Shown here: one piece after another, positions 16,012-28,904 of the stretch
Position numbering within the stretch: position 1 is the stretch's first letter
Layout of the letters: each line of letters starts with the position of its first letter
Made by a program: the position numbers and the translations under genes
Notes under the pieces: generated by a model
Told to the model about the DNA's origin: nothing
What the model saw: only the letters and a program-made list of their open reading frames with translations
Database searches by the model: none
NCBI RefSeq assembly: GCF_928381705.1
Contig: NZ_CAKMSR010000004.1
Span: 62,001-126,000 of the forward strand
Direction of reading: 5' to 3'
Source: Rothia nasimurium
GTDB lineage: Bacteria; Actinomycetota; Actinomycetes; Actinomycetales; Micrococcaceae
DNA: 64,000 nucleotides

Positions 16012-16695
<684 letters not shown>

Positions 16696-16698
16696 ACA

Positions 16699-18402
16699 GT
16701 GGCTGGTACTTCACCTCGCGCGTCCGCTCGGACTACCGCCCCCGCAGGCCCCTCCCGGGCCTACGGGCCCCTGGCCAGCGCCCGCAGGCTCTGGCAGCAG
16801 TCCCTACAGTTTCGCGCTGTGGTGGCAGCGGCCGGCCTGCTGCTGGTTGCCTTCGTCTTTGTGGGCTCTTTTATCTCCCACCAGATTGCTAACTCCCTCT
16901 TCCGGGGCAACTTAGAGCAGGCCCTCGAAGAGTCGTCGGCCGGTTTTAGTAATGTGCAGACCCTGATCAACGGCTCTGATGCCACCGGCCGCACCGAGAT
17001 CCAGCGCGATGTCTCGCGTTTCTTGACCGTACTCGAGAGCAGTAGCGCCGATAGCAACCGCAACTGGGTGCTTCTCAAGGACGCGAACGCCACCACCGAT
17101 GGCTTTATCGTGGAGCAGGCCCAGAGTAGCGAGGTCACGGTCAGCGACGTGCCCCAGGCGCTCGCCCAGAGCGTGAGTGAGGGCACGGGGATTTACTGGC
17201 AGTCTTCGAGTATTACCTCAGCGGACGGACGCCGCACCCCGGTTCTGGTGGTCGGCACCAGTATCTCGATACCCCAGAACCCCGACTACTCCCTGTACCT
17301 GATTTATGACCTGTCGACCTCGCAGGCGACCGTGCAGTATATCAACCTGGTGGTTTGGGTGGGCTTCGGCGTGCTTCTGGTCGTGGTGCTAACTATCGTG
17401 TGGATGATTGCCCGTTTTGTGATTCGCCCGATTAGTTCTACCGCTATTACCGCTGAGAAACTGGCAGCCGGTGACCTTGACCAGCGTGTGCTGGTGCGCG
17501 GCCAGAACGAGACGGCGCGCCTGGGTATGTCTTTTAACCGTATGGCTGACTCCCTGCAAGACCAGATTTCTCGCCTTGAGAAGCTGTCAACCATGCAGCA
17601 GCGCTTTGTTTCTGACGTGTCGCACGAGCTGCGTACCCCGCTCACCACGGTGCGCATGGCCGCCGATATGCTGCACGATAACCGCGACAACATGGAGCCC
17701 CTCTATAAGCGCTCCACCGAGCTGCTCTATAACCAGGTGGACCGCTTCGACTCCCTGCTGGCTGACCTGCTCGAAATTTCCCGCTTCGATGCCGGCTCCC
17801 AGACCCTCGATACGGTGTCGGTCGATTTCATGGCCGTGCTCGATGAGGTACTCAAGGCCGTAGAGCCCCACCTGATTCGCACGAATACCAGTTTGACCGT
17901 GCACACCGACCACACCGAGATTATGGTCGATATGGACCACCGCCGCATTGAGCGAGTGCTGCGCAACCTGCTATTCAACGCCGTAGAGCACTCCGAGGGT
18001 CAGCCCATCGATGTATACGTGGATGCCACCGAAAGCACCCTGGGCGTTGCCGTGCGTGACCACGGTATCGGCCTGAGCCCCGAAGAAACCGAGCAGGTCT
18101 TCAACCGCTTCTGGCGGGCTGACACCTCCCGCAAACGTACCCTGGGCGGTACCGGCCTGGGGCTCTCTATCGCCGCCGAGGACGTCCGCCTGCACCAGGG
18201 CACCCTCGAAGCCTGGGGAATCAAGGGGCAGGGAGCCAGCTTCCGCATGACTATCCCCATTGACCAGGACGTGCCCATGGGCCCCTCCCCGGTCCTGCTA
18301 AGCGGCGAGCCGCTGCCCGCTCCGTCCGCTCCGGCTACCGATGCCACCCCGACCGTGAACCCCGACGCCCCAACCCCCTCGGAGCCCACCGTTGAACCCT
18401 AA
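16699..18402 (+). CDS. mtrB: Sensor histidine kinase MtrB
   Basis: 567 residues, start GTG 16699. An N-terminal Ala/Pro-rich tail precedes TM1 (about 47-72). An extracytoplasmic sensor of about 140 residues follows, then TM2 (about 214-240, VVWVGFGVLLVVVLTIVWMI), a HAMP domain (FVIRPISSTAITAEKLAAGD), a dimerisation domain with phospho-His309 in VSHELRTPLTTV, and an ATPase domain with N box NLLFNAVEHS, G1 DHGIGL and G2 GTGLGLSIA. It phosphorylates MtrA. The Pro/Ala-rich C-terminal tail (about 530-567) is poorly conserved. It overlaps the start of lpqB by 11 bp, the classic mtrAB-lpqB arrangement in which the lipoprotein modulates the kinase. Confidence 0.95.
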   Translation: MAGTSPRASARTTAPAGPSRAYGPLASARRLWQQSLQFRAVVAAAGLLLVAFVFVGSFISHQIANSLFRGNLEQALEESSAGFSNVQTLINGSDATGRTEIQRDVSRFLTVLESSSADSNRNWVLLKDANATTDGFIVEQAQSSEVTVSDVPQALAQSVSEGTGIYWQSSSITSADGRRTPVLVVGTSISIPQNPDYSLYLIYDLSTSQATVQYINLVVWVGFGVLLVVVLTIVWMIARFVIRPISSTAITAEKLAAGDLDQRVLVRGQNETARLGMSFNRMADSLQDQISRLEKLSTMQQRFVSDVSHELRTPLTTVRMAADMLHDNRDNMEPLYKRSTELLYNQVDRFDSLLADLLEISRFDAGSQTLDTVSVDFMAVLDEVLKAVEPHLIRTNTSLTVHTDHTEIMVDMDHRRIERVLRNLLFNAVEHSEGQPIDVYVDATESTLGVAVRDHGIGLSPEETEQVFNRFWRADTSRKRTLGGTGLGLSIAAEDVRLHQGTLEAWGIKGQGASFRMTIPIDQDVPMGPSPVLLSGEPLPAPSAPATDATPTVNPDAPTPSEPTVEP

Positions 18403-20086
18403 CCTTTCCCGCCGGTCAGCTCTCGGCCTGGCCCTGAGCTCTCTCGCGACCCTCACCGCCTGCGCCGCTATTCCCACCGACGGCGAAGTCAACCACTACG
18501 CCGACCCTCAGGCTACGGGCAGCACCTCCACCAGCGGCAACTCACCCGAAGGTCCTACTCCCGGGGCTCGGCCCACCGAGATCATCGAGGGTTTCTTGCA
18601 CGCCGGGGTAGGGGTGAAGGACGACTACAGCGTAGCCAGGCTCTATCTAACCGAAGACCTGGCCCAGTCCTGGAAGCCGGACGGGCGCACCCTGGTCTAC
18701 AACTCATCCTTCACCACGGCCTCCGTCAGCGACTCAAGCTACCTGGTCACCGTGCCCACGAGCACCCTGGTTGACGATAAGGGCCTGGCTACCTCCTACA
18801 CCACAGTGGCTGATACCGAGGTAGAGTTCACCCTGCGCCAGGTCGACGGGGAGTGGCGTATCTCCTCCGCTCCCGATGGAACGGTGCTGAGCAGGAATGA
18901 ATTCGCGGACGTCTTCAACCCCTTCACCCTCTACTTCTACGACCCCACCTACACCTATGCTGTGCCCGATGTGCGCTGGTTTGCCGAGCGCACCACGGTA
19001 GCTACCTCCCTGGTGAGGGTACTCCTTGAAGGGCCGGCCCCCTACCTCACCGGGGCTGTCGTGACCGCTGTACCGGCCGATACCAGCCTGACCCGCAACT
19101 CCGTCCCCATCGATAACGGGGTGGCTGATATCCAGCTTTCCGGAGGGTCAGCCCTGACCGCAGCTAGCACCCTGGAAACTGAGCGCCTGCGCACCCAACT
19201 CACCCAGACCCTCACCAACCTCGCCTCGGTCACCACGGTGCAGCTCACCATCAACGACCAAATCGTTGCGGCCCCCACCCTCGAGAACTACCGGGAACCT
19301 GCAGTCAACCCCGAAGCCGCCAGCAACATTGTGGGTATCGAAGATAACCGCCTGATTGCCCGGGCAGCCCTGGACGATACCGCCAGCCAGCAGACCATCG
19401 TAGAGACCTCGGCCCAGGCCCTCATTACCTTGCCTGCCATGAACTACACCCGTAACTACTACGCCTACACCAACACCGGGCAGAACGAGATTTGGCTGGC
19501 TAACTCCAACGGTGCCCGCTCGGTCTACCGGGGCACCCACGTTCTAGGGCCCTGCTTTGACCACCAGAACTGGCTCTGGGTGGGGGAGCAGGACGGCTCT
19601 GTTCGGGTTATCGCCGCAGGCCAGGAAGGCAGCGCCGCCCGCGAGGTCACCAGCTGGATTGAGGGGGAGCTCTTGCAGAGCATCTCTATCGCCCGCGACG
19701 GTAGCCGGGCCGTACTGGTCACCTCGGCAGCCGACGGAAGCAACTACGGGGCCTGGGTCTCGGCTATCCGCCGGTCGGCAGACGGTACCCCCACCCAGCT
19801 CCTTGACCCGGTGCGCTTGGGCGCAGAGATTAACCCGCGCGGGGCTGTATGGGTCAGTGACGTGGAGGTCTTCCTCTGGAACACCGACACTACCCAGACC
19901 GAACTGGTCTCCCTGACCGGCGAGAACACCCAGTACGATTCCCTGCAAGGCATTACCCGCATTGTCACCGGCAACGGTATTGACCAGGCAGTTGCGATGA
20001 CCAAGGACGGCGGGCTGTATATCGTAGCCGGGCTGAGCTGGACCCGCATAGAAAGCAGCCTCAGCGAAATCAACTACGCCGGCTAA
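18392..20086 (+). CDS. lpqB: Lipoprotein LpqB
   Basis: 564 residues, start TTG 18392 inside the end of mtrB. The lipoprotein signal has a twin-arginine-like start (NLSRRSALGLALSS) and lipobox LTAC with lipid-carrying Cys24. A GerMN-type domain follows at about 185-310, and the C-terminal part (about 320-560) is a beta-propeller-like LpqB domain with repeated short strands (IWLANSNGARSVYRG, QNWLWVGEQDG). Anchored outside the membrane, it interacts with the MtrB sensor in studied actinobacteria. Translational overlap with mtrB supports coupled expression. Confidence 0.93.
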   Translation: MNPNLSRRSALGLALSSLATLTACAAIPTDGEVNHYADPQATGSTSTSGNSPEGPTPGARPTEIIEGFLHAGVGVKDDYSVARLYLTEDLAQSWKPDGRTLVYNSSFTTASVSDSSYLVTVPTSTLVDDKGLATSYTTVADTEVEFTLRQVDGEWRISSAPDGTVLSRNEFADVFNPFTLYFYDPTYTYAVPDVRWFAERTTVATSLVRVLLEGPAPYLTGAVVTAVPADTSLTRNSVPIDNGVADIQLSGGSALTAASTLETERLRTQLTQTLTNLASVTTVQLTINDQIVAAPTLENYREPAVNPEAASNIVGIEDNRLIARAALDDTASQQTIVETSAQALITLPAMNYTRNYYAYTNTGQNEIWLANSNGARSVYRGTHVLGPCFDHQNWLWVGEQDGSVRVIAAGQEGSAAREVTSWIEGELLQSISIARDGSRAVLVTSAADGSNYGAWVSAIRRSADGTPTQLLDPVRLGAEINPRGAVWVSDVEVFLWNTDTTQTELVSLTGENTQYDSLQGITRIVTGNGIDQAVAMTKDGGLYIVAGLSWTRIESSLSEINYAG

Positions 20087-20154
20087 GAGAAATGGTCTGG
20101 ACCACTTATCCCCAGCCCTGGCAGGTAGCCGCCTGACCCTGCCAGGCTGGGGGT

Positions 20155-20982
20155 ATGACGTCCACCCACCCTCTTCTGCCCGATATGCTGACCAGCTGGC
20201 GGCAGACCACAGAACTCTTCTTCCCCAGGGTCTGCGCCAGCTGCCAGACCTACGGGCCCAGCATGCTGGCGTCCGCTGCCCTCTGCCCCCTCTGCGACCG
20301 GCTGGTGCGCCTGGCCACCCTCAACCTACAGACCATTACCCTGCCCGGCACGCAGCTGTCGGTGGTGTCTGCTGGCCGCTACGAGCACGAGCTGGGGCGC
20401 TGCGTCCTGGCCTATAAGGACGCCGGACGCACCGACCTGAGCCCCTACCTCGCCTCGGCCCTGGCCCGGGCTGTGACCTGCCTTCTAGAACTGAGCGAGA
20501 GCGAACTGGAGCCCGACGAGCCCATCTACCTGGTGCCCCTACCCTCCAGCCGGGCCTCGGTGCGCAGGCGGGGCTATGCCCCAGCCCCGCTCCTAGCCCG
20601 CGCGGTGCTACCCCTCCTGCGCTACCCGGCACCGGTCAAGGTGGCGGACGCGCTCGCCCAGGTTCCTGCCTGGAAGCGGGGAATGCGCGGTGCCAAAGGT
20701 GCCCAAGCCCAGAAAACACTGGGCCTCGAAGAGCGCCACCGGCAGATGCAGGGAAAACTTACCCTGGGCAAGCCTGCTCTGCACCAGCTGGGGCGTTACT
20801 ACCGTCTAGAGGGGGCCCGCTGTCTGTTGGTTGACGATGTGTTTACCACCGGAGCCTCCCTGAAGGAGGGCCACCGGGTGCTGACCAGCCAGGGCGCCAC
20901 CGTGATGGGAGGGGCAACGATTGCCTATGTTCCCAAGCGGCAGCCATATAGCACAGGGGAATCTAGGCCACCAAAATATTGA
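20155..20982 (+). CDS. ComF family phosphoribosyltransferase-like protein
   Basis: 275 residues. The N terminus carries two CxxC pairs (RVCASCQTYG and ALCPLCDRL), a zinc-ribbon-like double zinc finger of the ComF family. The C-terminal type I phosphoribosyltransferase fold has YLVPLPSSRASVRRRGYAP and the PRPP-binding loop CLLVDDVFTTGASL. ComF/GntX proteins take part in DNA uptake for natural transformation in several bacteria; in actinobacteria the gene usually sits after lpqB and its role is less clear. It lies 68 bp downstream of lpqB on the same strand. The possible link to DNA uptake is noteworthy beside the uptake-sequence-like hairpins in this window. Confidence 0.85.
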   Translation: MTSTHPLLPDMLTSWRQTTELFFPRVCASCQTYGPSMLASAALCPLCDRLVRLATLNLQTITLPGTQLSVVSAGRYEHELGRCVLAYKDAGRTDLSPYLASALARAVTCLLELSESELEPDEPIYLVPLPSSRASVRRRGYAPAPLLARAVLPLLRYPAPVKVADALAQVPAWKRGMRGAKGAQAQKTLGLEERHRQMQGKLTLGKPALHQLGRYYRLEGARCLLVDDVFTTGASLKEGHRVLTSQGATVMGGATIAYVPKRQPYSTGESRPPKY

Positions 20983-21132
20983 GCTCTTCCTGCGAAAAGA
21001 ACCGTAAAAGGCTTAAAAAATGACTTAGACCACAAAAGGGCGTAGAGTTGCGTTAAGGAATCCACAAGATAGATTCCCCAATACCCGGCAGTCACAGGGT
21101 CGGGTATTCACCCCCTGAGAATGGAGGGAATT

Positions 21133-21780
21133 GTGGAACTCAACATCACCGGCCGCAACGTCAAAGTAAGTGAACGTCTGCAGGAACACGTTGAAAGTAA
21201 AATCACCAAGTTCGAAGCCCTTGGCGACAACGTAACCGACATCGAAGTCAAGTTCACCAAGGAAGGCCAGAACGGCCCCGCCGCGATCCGAGTGGAAATC
21301 ACCGTCATCGGACGCGGCCCCGTGCTCCGAGCAGAAGCAACCGGTCAAGATAAGTTCGCAGTTTTCGACGAAACCTATGGCAAGCTCCTAGAACGCCTCC
21401 GCCGCGCCCGCGACCGTCGCAAAACCCGCCGCGCAGGGGGCAAGCACCCCATCTCGGTCTCAGAAGCCACCGGCTCACTGCCTGTCATCACCGACCAGGT
21501 CGCCCTCACCGAAATTCAGACTGACGACCTGCCGGTTGAAGAAGCAGCTTTTGCTGGCGAATACGACCTGCACGAAGAGGCAGATTCGCCCATCGAAATC
21601 CGTCAGAAGAGCTTCCCCGCCGACCACCTGACCCCTGAAGAAGCGGTTGACCGCATGGAGCTGGTTGGCCACGACTTCTTCCTCTATGTCGATAAGGCAA
21701 CCGGATCCCCCGCAGCGGTCTACCGCCGCAAGGGCTGGTCCTACGGCGTCATTACCCTCGAAGAAGGTACTACCGACTAA
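21133..21780 (+). CDS. hpf: Ribosome hibernation promoting factor, long form
   Basis: 215 residues from GTG 21133, preferred because GGAGG lies five bases upstream and the product then begins with the canonical MELNITGRNVKVSERL; an ATG four codons earlier contains that site. The N-terminal S30AE domain is at about 1-100. A basic linker RRARDRRKTRRAGGKH follows, then a C-terminal dimerisation domain (about 150-210, VVRK/SFP-type sequence IRQKSFPADHLTPEEAVDRM and GHDFFLYVDKATG). The long form dimerises 70S ribosomes into inactive 100S particles in stationary phase. It lies between comF and secA, as usual in this phylum. Confidence 0.93.
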   Translation: MELNITGRNVKVSERLQEHVESKITKFEALGDNVTDIEVKFTKEGQNGPAAIRVEITVIGRGPVLRAEATGQDKFAVFDETYGKLLERLRRARDRRKTRRAGGKHPISVSEATGSLPVITDQVALTEIQTDDLPVEEAAFAGEYDLHEEADSPIEIRQKSFPADHLTPEEAVDRMELVGHDFFLYVDKATGSPAAVYRRKGWSYGVITLEEGTTD

Positions 21781-22010
21781 GGTCGATACCCGCCCGGCCT
21801 AGGGCCCTCTGCCATACCCCTACCGCAGGTAGGGGAGCGCAGGGGGCCCTGCCCTGTGCCCGGCCCTACCCCTGTGAATCTAAAAGGTAGGCCCGTCAAG
21901 CCCACAGGTGAACGGCCCCAGCCCGTTTGCGGACTAAACTAGAATAGAGTGAGCACGGTGGGCTCACCCTGCCCACCTCCCATACCAAACCAATCAAGGA
22001 GCAAACTTCA
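21781..22010 (+). promoter_or_regulatory. hpf-secA spacer with a large hairpin
   Basis: 230 bp. A long interrupted hairpin at about 21802-21851 (AGGGCCCTCTGC/GCAGGGGGCCCT outer, CCCCTACC/GGTAGGGG inner) could terminate hpf, although no T run follows. The sequence TAGAATAGAG near 21940 resembles a -10 for secA. The secA start has ribosome site AAGGAG. Confidence 0.45.
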
Positions 22011-24662
<2,652 letters not shown>

Positions 24663-24682
24663 TTCAGCACAAGAAATCGCTC

Positions 24683-24730
24683 AGACCAAAGGCCCTGAAT
24701 CCTTGATGTAGGATTCGGGGCCTTTGGTCT
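24683..24730. terminator. Bidirectional terminator between secA and hisN
   Basis: Near-perfect 20-bp arms AGACCAAAGGCCCTGAATCC / GGATTCGGGGCCTTTGGTCT (24683-24702, 24711-24730) between convergent genes. Confidence 0.85.
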
Positions 24731-24769
24731 AGGTTGAAGCATTTAGCCCGGTCTCGTGAGACCCCGGCT

Positions 24770-25564
24770 TTAGAGGGTCTTATCGGTTCCCAGGTAGGAA
24801 AGGACGGCCTCGTGCAGGTGGCCGTTGGTGGCTAGGGCGTTGCCGCCGTGGGGGCCGTCCGCCCCAGCCAGGGAGGTGAAGCGTCCGCCTGCTTCGGTCA
24901 CGATGGGAACCAGGGCGGCCATATCGTAAAGGCCGAGTTCGGGCTCGGCGGCGGCGTCGACAACACCCTCTGCAACCATCATGTAGGACCAGAAGTCGCC
25001 GTAGGCTCGGGTCCGCCAGACGGTGTCGGTCAGGTCGATGAAGTTATCGCGCAGGCCCAAATCGCGCCAGCCGGTGAGGGATGAGTAGGAGAGGGAGGCG
25101 TCCTCGAGCTGGGCGACAGAGGAGACCGAGATGCGGGTAGCCTTGGCGAGGGAACGGCCGGTGTAGGCGCCGGTGCCTTCGGCTGCCCACCAGCGGCGCT
25201 GGAGGGCAGGGGCGGAGACGACGCCGACGACGGGCTTGCCGTGGTCGAGCAGGGCGATGAGGGTAGCCCAGACGGGCACTCCGCGCACGAAGTTCTTGGT
25301 GCCGTCGATGGGGTCGATGACCCACTGGCGGGGGGAAGACCCGGTTTCCCCGAATTCTTCACCCAGCACTGAGTCACGGGTGCGGACGCGGGAGAGCTGG
25401 GAACGGATGAGCTGCTCGGCTTCGCGGTCGGCGTCGGTGACGGGGGTGAGATCGGGTTTGGTGTCGACGGCAAAATCGTGGGAGGTGAACTTGGCCAGGG
25501 TGAGGCGGTCTACCGCATCAGCCATGATGTGGGCCAGGCGCAGGTCGTCGGTGTAGTTAGTCAT
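24770..25564 (-). CDS. hisN: Histidinol-phosphatase (inositol-monophosphatase family)
   Basis: 264 residues. Metal-site motifs of the IMPase superfamily are all present: [25 protein letters not shown], then [16 protein letters not shown] and the second metal site [19 protein letters not shown]. The sequence from [14 protein letters not shown] to NFVRG matches the actinobacterial HisN subgroup, which removes phosphate from L-histidinol phosphate in histidine synthesis, rather than the inositol phosphatases. It is a Mg2+-dependent cytosolic dimer. It follows rsgA on the same strand with a 22-bp gap, in the aroA-rsgA-hisN operon typical of this group. Other his genes are not in the window. Confidence 0.88.
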   Translation of the reverse strand: MTNYTDDLRLAHIMADAVDRLTLAKFTSHDFAVDTKPDLTPVTDADREAEQLIRSQLSRVRTRDSVLGEEFGETGSSPRQWVIDPIDGTKNFVRGVPVWATLIALLDHGKPVVGVVSAPALQRRWWAAEGTGAYTGRSLAKATRISVSSVAQLEDASLSYSSLTGWRDLGLRDNFIDLTDTVWRTRAYGDFWSYMMVAEGVVDAAAEPELGLYDMAALVPIVTEAGGRFTSLAGADGPHGGNALATNGHLHEAVLSYLGTDKTL

Positions 25565-25586
25565 GGTCTCGTGTGCCTTGGTGTGT

Positions 25587-26675
25587 TTAGAGGTCTACGA
25601 CGCCGAGTTCTTTCTCAGTGTCGCCGGTTTCTTCGTCGACGCGCAGGAGCTTGCGCAGAGAGTCGAGGCGTTCTGGGCCTGCGGGGCCGGCCTGGCCCGC
25701 TTCGACGTAGGCGGTCAGGCCGCAGTCGGGGGCGGACGCCGAGTGGGTACAGCCCTTAGGGCAGTTGGCTGAGCCCGGGGCAAGGTCGGTGAAGGAGGCG
25801 ACCAGGGTGTCGGGTTCGACGTGGGCTAGACCGAAGGAACGGATACCGGGGGTGTCGATAATCCAGGTGCCGGGGGCTGACTTCTGGGGCTGGAGGGCCA
25901 GGGCTGAGGACGAGGTGTGGCGGCCGCGCCCGGTCACGGCATTCACATGCCCCGTGGCGCGTTCTGCCCCGGTCAGGGCGTTGACCAGGGTTGATTTGCC
26001 CACACCGGAGTGGCCCAGGAGCACAGAGACCGAGCCATCGAGATACTCAGAGAGCTGCTCAACGAGGGTGGTGTCGAGCCCCTCGGAGCCTTCCTCGCTG
26101 GGGGCGCGGCCGTCCTTGGACTTAGACAGCAGGATGGTCAGTTCAACGTCCCGGTAGTAGTCCAGCAGCCATTGAGGGTGTTTGAGGTCGGTCTTGGTGA
26201 TGCAGAGAATGGGGGTGAGCCCGGCGTCGAAGGCGGCTGCTAGGGACCGGTCGATAAAGCCGGTGCGGGGCTCGGGGTTTTCTGCGGCGACCACGATAAC
26301 CAGGTTGTCAGCGTTGGCAACGACGACGCGCTCGACGGGGTCGGTATCGTCGGCGCTGCGGCGTAGCAGGTTGGTGCGCTCTTCGATCCGGACGAGGCGG
26401 GCTAGAGTATCGGGCTTGCCGCTGGTATCTCCCACGAGGGCAACCTTGTCGCCCACCACGATGGGGGAGCGGCGCAGCTCGCGGGCGCGTACGGCGGTGA
26501 CGACCCGTTCGCTGCTCTTGCCCTCATCGAGGATGGCGGTGTAGCGGCCCCGGTCTACGGTGATGATACGGCCGATTTCGGCGTCCTTGTGGGCCGGGCG
26601 GTCCTTGGTGCGGGGGCGGGAGCCCTTTTTGTTGGGGCGGACGCGCACATCGCTTTCATCCCAGGAGCGGCGCAT
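25587..26675 (-). CDS. rsgA: Ribosome small-subunit maturation GTPase RsgA
   Basis: 362 residues from ATG 26673-26675, which overlaps the aroA stop as TAATG. An N-terminal OB fold ([21 protein letters not shown]) precedes a circularly permuted GTPase domain: G4 ITKTDL comes before G1 [12 protein letters not shown] and G3 [10 protein letters not shown]-terminal zinc site has [16 protein letters not shown] (Cys, Cys, His, Cys). RsgA checks the decoding centre of the 30S subunit late in assembly and is stimulated by the ribosome. Coupling to aroA by stop-start overlap is visible. The protein is somewhat longer than the E. coli one at the basic N terminus. Confidence 0.95.
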   Translation of the reverse strand: MRRSWDESDVRVRPNKKGSRPRTKDRPAHKDAEIGRIITVDRGRYTAILDEGKSSERVVTAVRARELRRSPIVVGDKVALVGDTSGKPDTLARLVRIEERTNLLRRSADDTDPVERVVVANADNLVIVVAAENPEPRTGFIDRSLAAAFDAGLTPILCITKTDLKHPQWLLDYYRDVELTILLSKSKDGRAPSEEGSEGLDTTLVEQLSEYLDGSVSVLLGHSGVGKSTLVNALTGAERATGHVNAVTGRGRHTSSSALALQPQKSAPGTWIIDTPGIRSFGLAHVEPDTLVASFTDLAPGSANCPKGCTHSASAPDCGLTAYVEAGQAGPAGPERLDSLRKLLRVDEETGDTEKELGVVDL

Positions 26676-28042
26676 TAGGCGGCACCTGCCTGCCACTGAT
26701 CCAGCATGTTCTGCCACAGCCCGGTGAAGTTGGGCAGGGTCTTGGAGGTGGTCTCGACGTTCTCAACCACGATGCCCGGTACCACCAGACCCATCACGGC
26801 AGCAGCGGTTGCCATGCGGTGGTCAGCGTAGGTGCGCATGAGGGCCCCGTGAGCTACAGGGGCGGTGACGCAGATACCGTCCGCAGTTTCTTCGGCTGAA
26901 CCGCCCAGGCGGTTAATCTCGGCGGTCAGGGCGGCAAGCCGGTCGGTTTCATGGCCGCGCAGGTGGGCAATGCCGGAAAGGACGCTGGTCGCCGGTGAGA
27001 GAGCGATGAGGGCAGCAACGGTGGGGGCCAGTTCACCGGCCTCGGCCAGGTCGAGTTTAACACCGGGCAGTCCGGACGCCGCGCCGCCGGCAGGGCCGGT
27101 GACGGTCAGGTTCCCGTCAGCTAGCTCCACCTGAGCCCCGAAGAGGGGCAGAATCTTTCGCCAGTGGTCCCCACCCTGGGTAGTGGACTCGGGCCAGCGC
27201 GGAACCGTCACCGAGGCCCCTGTGGCTACCGCAGCAACCAGGAAGGGCCCAGCGTTAGAAAGATCGGGCTCAACGGTAACCTCAAAGCCAGGGAAGCCAC
27301 CGGGGGCAACCGTCCAGGTATCGGTGCCGTTGAAGTCAACGCTAATACCGAGCTCACGCATGGTCTCAACGGTCATCTCAATGTGGGGCATCGAGGGCAC
27401 CGGGCCACCCTCGTGCCGCAGCACCAGACCCCGCTCAAAACGGCAGGCAGCCAGCAGAAGGGCAGAGACAAACTGGGAAGAACCTGAAGCATCAATGGTC
27501 AGTTCGGGCACCTGCACCGAACCGGTAGAAACGACCGTAAAGGGCAGGGAGCCGCGACCGGCGTCCTCGACCTCAACCCCCAGGCCCCGCAGGGCCTCAA
27601 CCACCGGCAGCATGGGGCGAACCCGCGCATGCTCATCGCCATCGAAATGGAAAGTACCGGGCAGTAGAGCAGCAACCGGGGGCACAAAACGCATCACAGT
27701 ACCCGCCAATCCCACATCAATGGAGGCCTCACGGGCAACGGTCGCAGAAAAATCTAGGGGGGTCACCCGTAGGTCAGGGCCAAAGGCACTACCGGTTTCA
27801 ATCTCTTCAAAACGGGCACCCAGAGCAGTCAGTGCGGCCACCATTAGCCGCGAATCGCGCGAATGCAGGGGAGCGTGAATCACCGAGGGGCTATCAGCTA
27901 AAGCCGCCAGCAGCAGGTAACGATTGGTGAGCGACTTAGACCCCGGAATCTCCACCCGGGCATGGGCACCGCCGGGCACCGTCACGGTGGGCGCTAGCCA
28001 GTCTCCATCGGCAACTAAGGGCTGCTTGGTCGCATCAACCAC
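26675..28042 (-). CDS. aroA: 3-phosphoshikimate 1-carboxyvinyltransferase (EPSP synthase)
   Basis: Joins shikimate-3-phosphate and PEP to EPSP in the shikimate pathway. 455 residues. VEIPGSKSLTNRYLLLAALA (SKS and R shikimate-site residues), the loop GLAGTVMRFVPPVAALLPG (family LxxSGTxxR-type loop), DASGSSQFVSALLLAA, and C-terminal LRGHETDRLAALTAEI and DHRMATAAAVMGL are all present. The P in FVPP and the GLAGTVMR loop agree with actinobacterial enzymes. It heads the aroA-rsgA-hisN operon read leftward. A terminator at 28119 separates it from the leftward DoxX-like gene. Confidence 0.95.
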   Translation of the reverse strand: MVDATKQPLVADGDWLAPTVTVPGGAHARVEIPGSKSLTNRYLLLAALADSPSVIHAPLHSRDSRLMVAALTALGARFEEIETGSAFGPDLRVTPLDFSATVAREASIDVGLAGTVMRFVPPVAALLPGTFHFDGDEHARVRPMLPVVEALRGLGVEVEDAGRGSLPFTVVSTGSVQVPELTIDASGSSQFVSALLLAACRFERGLVLRHEGGPVPSMPHIEMTVETMRELGISVDFNGTDTWTVAPGGFPGFEVTVEPDLSNAGPFLVAAVATGASVTVPRWPESTTQGGDHWRKILPLFGAQVELADGNLTVTGPAGGAASGLPGVKLDLAEAGELAPTVAALIALSPATSVLSGIAHLRGHETDRLAALTAEINRLGGSAEETADGICVTAPVAHGALMRTYADHRMATAAAVMGLVVPGIVVENVETTSKTLPNFTGLWQNMLDQWQAGAA

Positions 28043-28118
28043 AAATAAAACCTACTTCGGAATCAGTTATTACGGCGTACTCCCTCCCTATTTTAGGTGG
28101 GCGGGGCAGCAAACAAGA

Positions 28119-28147
28119 AAACCCCGCACCGATATGATGCGGGGTTT
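28119..28147 (-). terminator. Terminator of the DoxX-like gene
   Basis: Arms AAACCCCGCA and TGCGGGGTTT (28119-28128, 28138-28147), with a TTTTC run on the minus strand. It lies 41 bp beyond the leftward stop at 28188. Confidence 0.75.
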
Positions 28148-28187
28148 ATCGAAAGTTCACGGGGTCTTACACCCGGTAGGGGCCAGC

Positions 28188-28718
28188 TTAGGCGAAGAGG
28201 TCCTCAACCTTTTTCTGGGCGTCAGAAGCGGCGTCCTGAACATCGGATGCCAGCTGGTGGGACTTCTTAGCTACCTGATCACCCAGCTTGGAAGCTCGCC
28301 AGGCCAGTGAGGGGTTACCGTCGGTATCAACAGCTGAGATAGCAATAGCGCCCAACAGGGAGCCATTGAGCACAGCAGCATTGCGGCGGGCAGTCTTCTC
28401 TTCCTTAGTCTCAGCCTCGGTAGCGCGGTACTCAACGTAGGAGTTAATAGCACCGGTAGCCAGCAGTACGCTCGCAGAAAGACGGGGCAGCTTACCCAGA
28501 GCAAAAAGGGCACCGGCAGCTACCTGAGAGCCAGCCAAAGCCTGACCCACCAGCTTCTCCTGGCCACGCAGCACAGAAAGCTGAGGGGCAGAAGTCGCAG
28601 CCAGGTTAACCACCTTAGCCAGGTGCTTAGACGATTCGGGGTCACGCAGACGGTCAACACCCGAGATGATAAAGCTTGATGCCAGCAGAGGGCGAGCAAA
28701 ACGGCGAACCAAAGACAT
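28188..28718 (-). CDS. DoxX-family membrane protein
   Basis: 176 residues from ATG 28716-28718, chosen for the strong ribosome site AAGGAGGAACTC. The N terminus RRFARPLLASSFIISGVDRL with a following DPE is typical of DoxX/DoxD-like proteins. Hydrophobic segments lie at about 5-22, 58-78, 82-95 and 118-135, then a cytoplasmic tail with many Asp, Lys and Gln (KSHQLASDVQDAASDAQKKV). DoxX proteins have been linked to redox and thiol-stress membrane complexes in mycobacteria. Divergence from the thiol-stress sigma factor sigH is therefore suggestive, but function is not shown by the sequence. Confidence 0.75.
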   Translation of the reverse strand: MSLVRRFARPLLASSFIISGVDRLRDPESSKHLAKVVNLAATSAPQLSVLRGQEKLVGQALAGSQVAAGALFALGKLPRLSASVLLATGAINSYVEYRATEAETKEEKTARRNAAVLNGSLLGAIAISAVDTDGNPSLAWRASKLGDQVAKKSHQLASDVQDAASDAQKKVEDLFA

Positions 28719-28849
28719 GAGTTCCTCCTTCACGGGGTGCGAGGCCCCATTGCGATGTATCACAGATACCTAACACTACTAAGCATACATATAGACCGGT
28801 GGGTTCAGCCACTTTATTGCACCACCAGCGCAAAATTACTTTGATGCTG

Positions 28850-28875
28850 GGGAATAAACTCGCCTCTCTGTCGTT
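28850..28875 (+). promoter_or_regulatory. Candidate SigH-dependent promoter upstream of sigH
   Basis: GGGAAT (28850-28855) and GTT (28873-28875) are separated by 17 bp (GGAATA ... CGTT), matching the SigH/SigR -35 GGAAY and -10 GTT pattern known from mycobacteria and Streptomyces. It points toward sigH, 216 bp downstream, and would make the sigma factor autoregulated. Structured repeat copy 2 would lie inside the leader. Confidence 0.55.
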
Positions 28876-28904
28876 ACACATGACGAGATTTGTTCAAGGT
28901 TTCT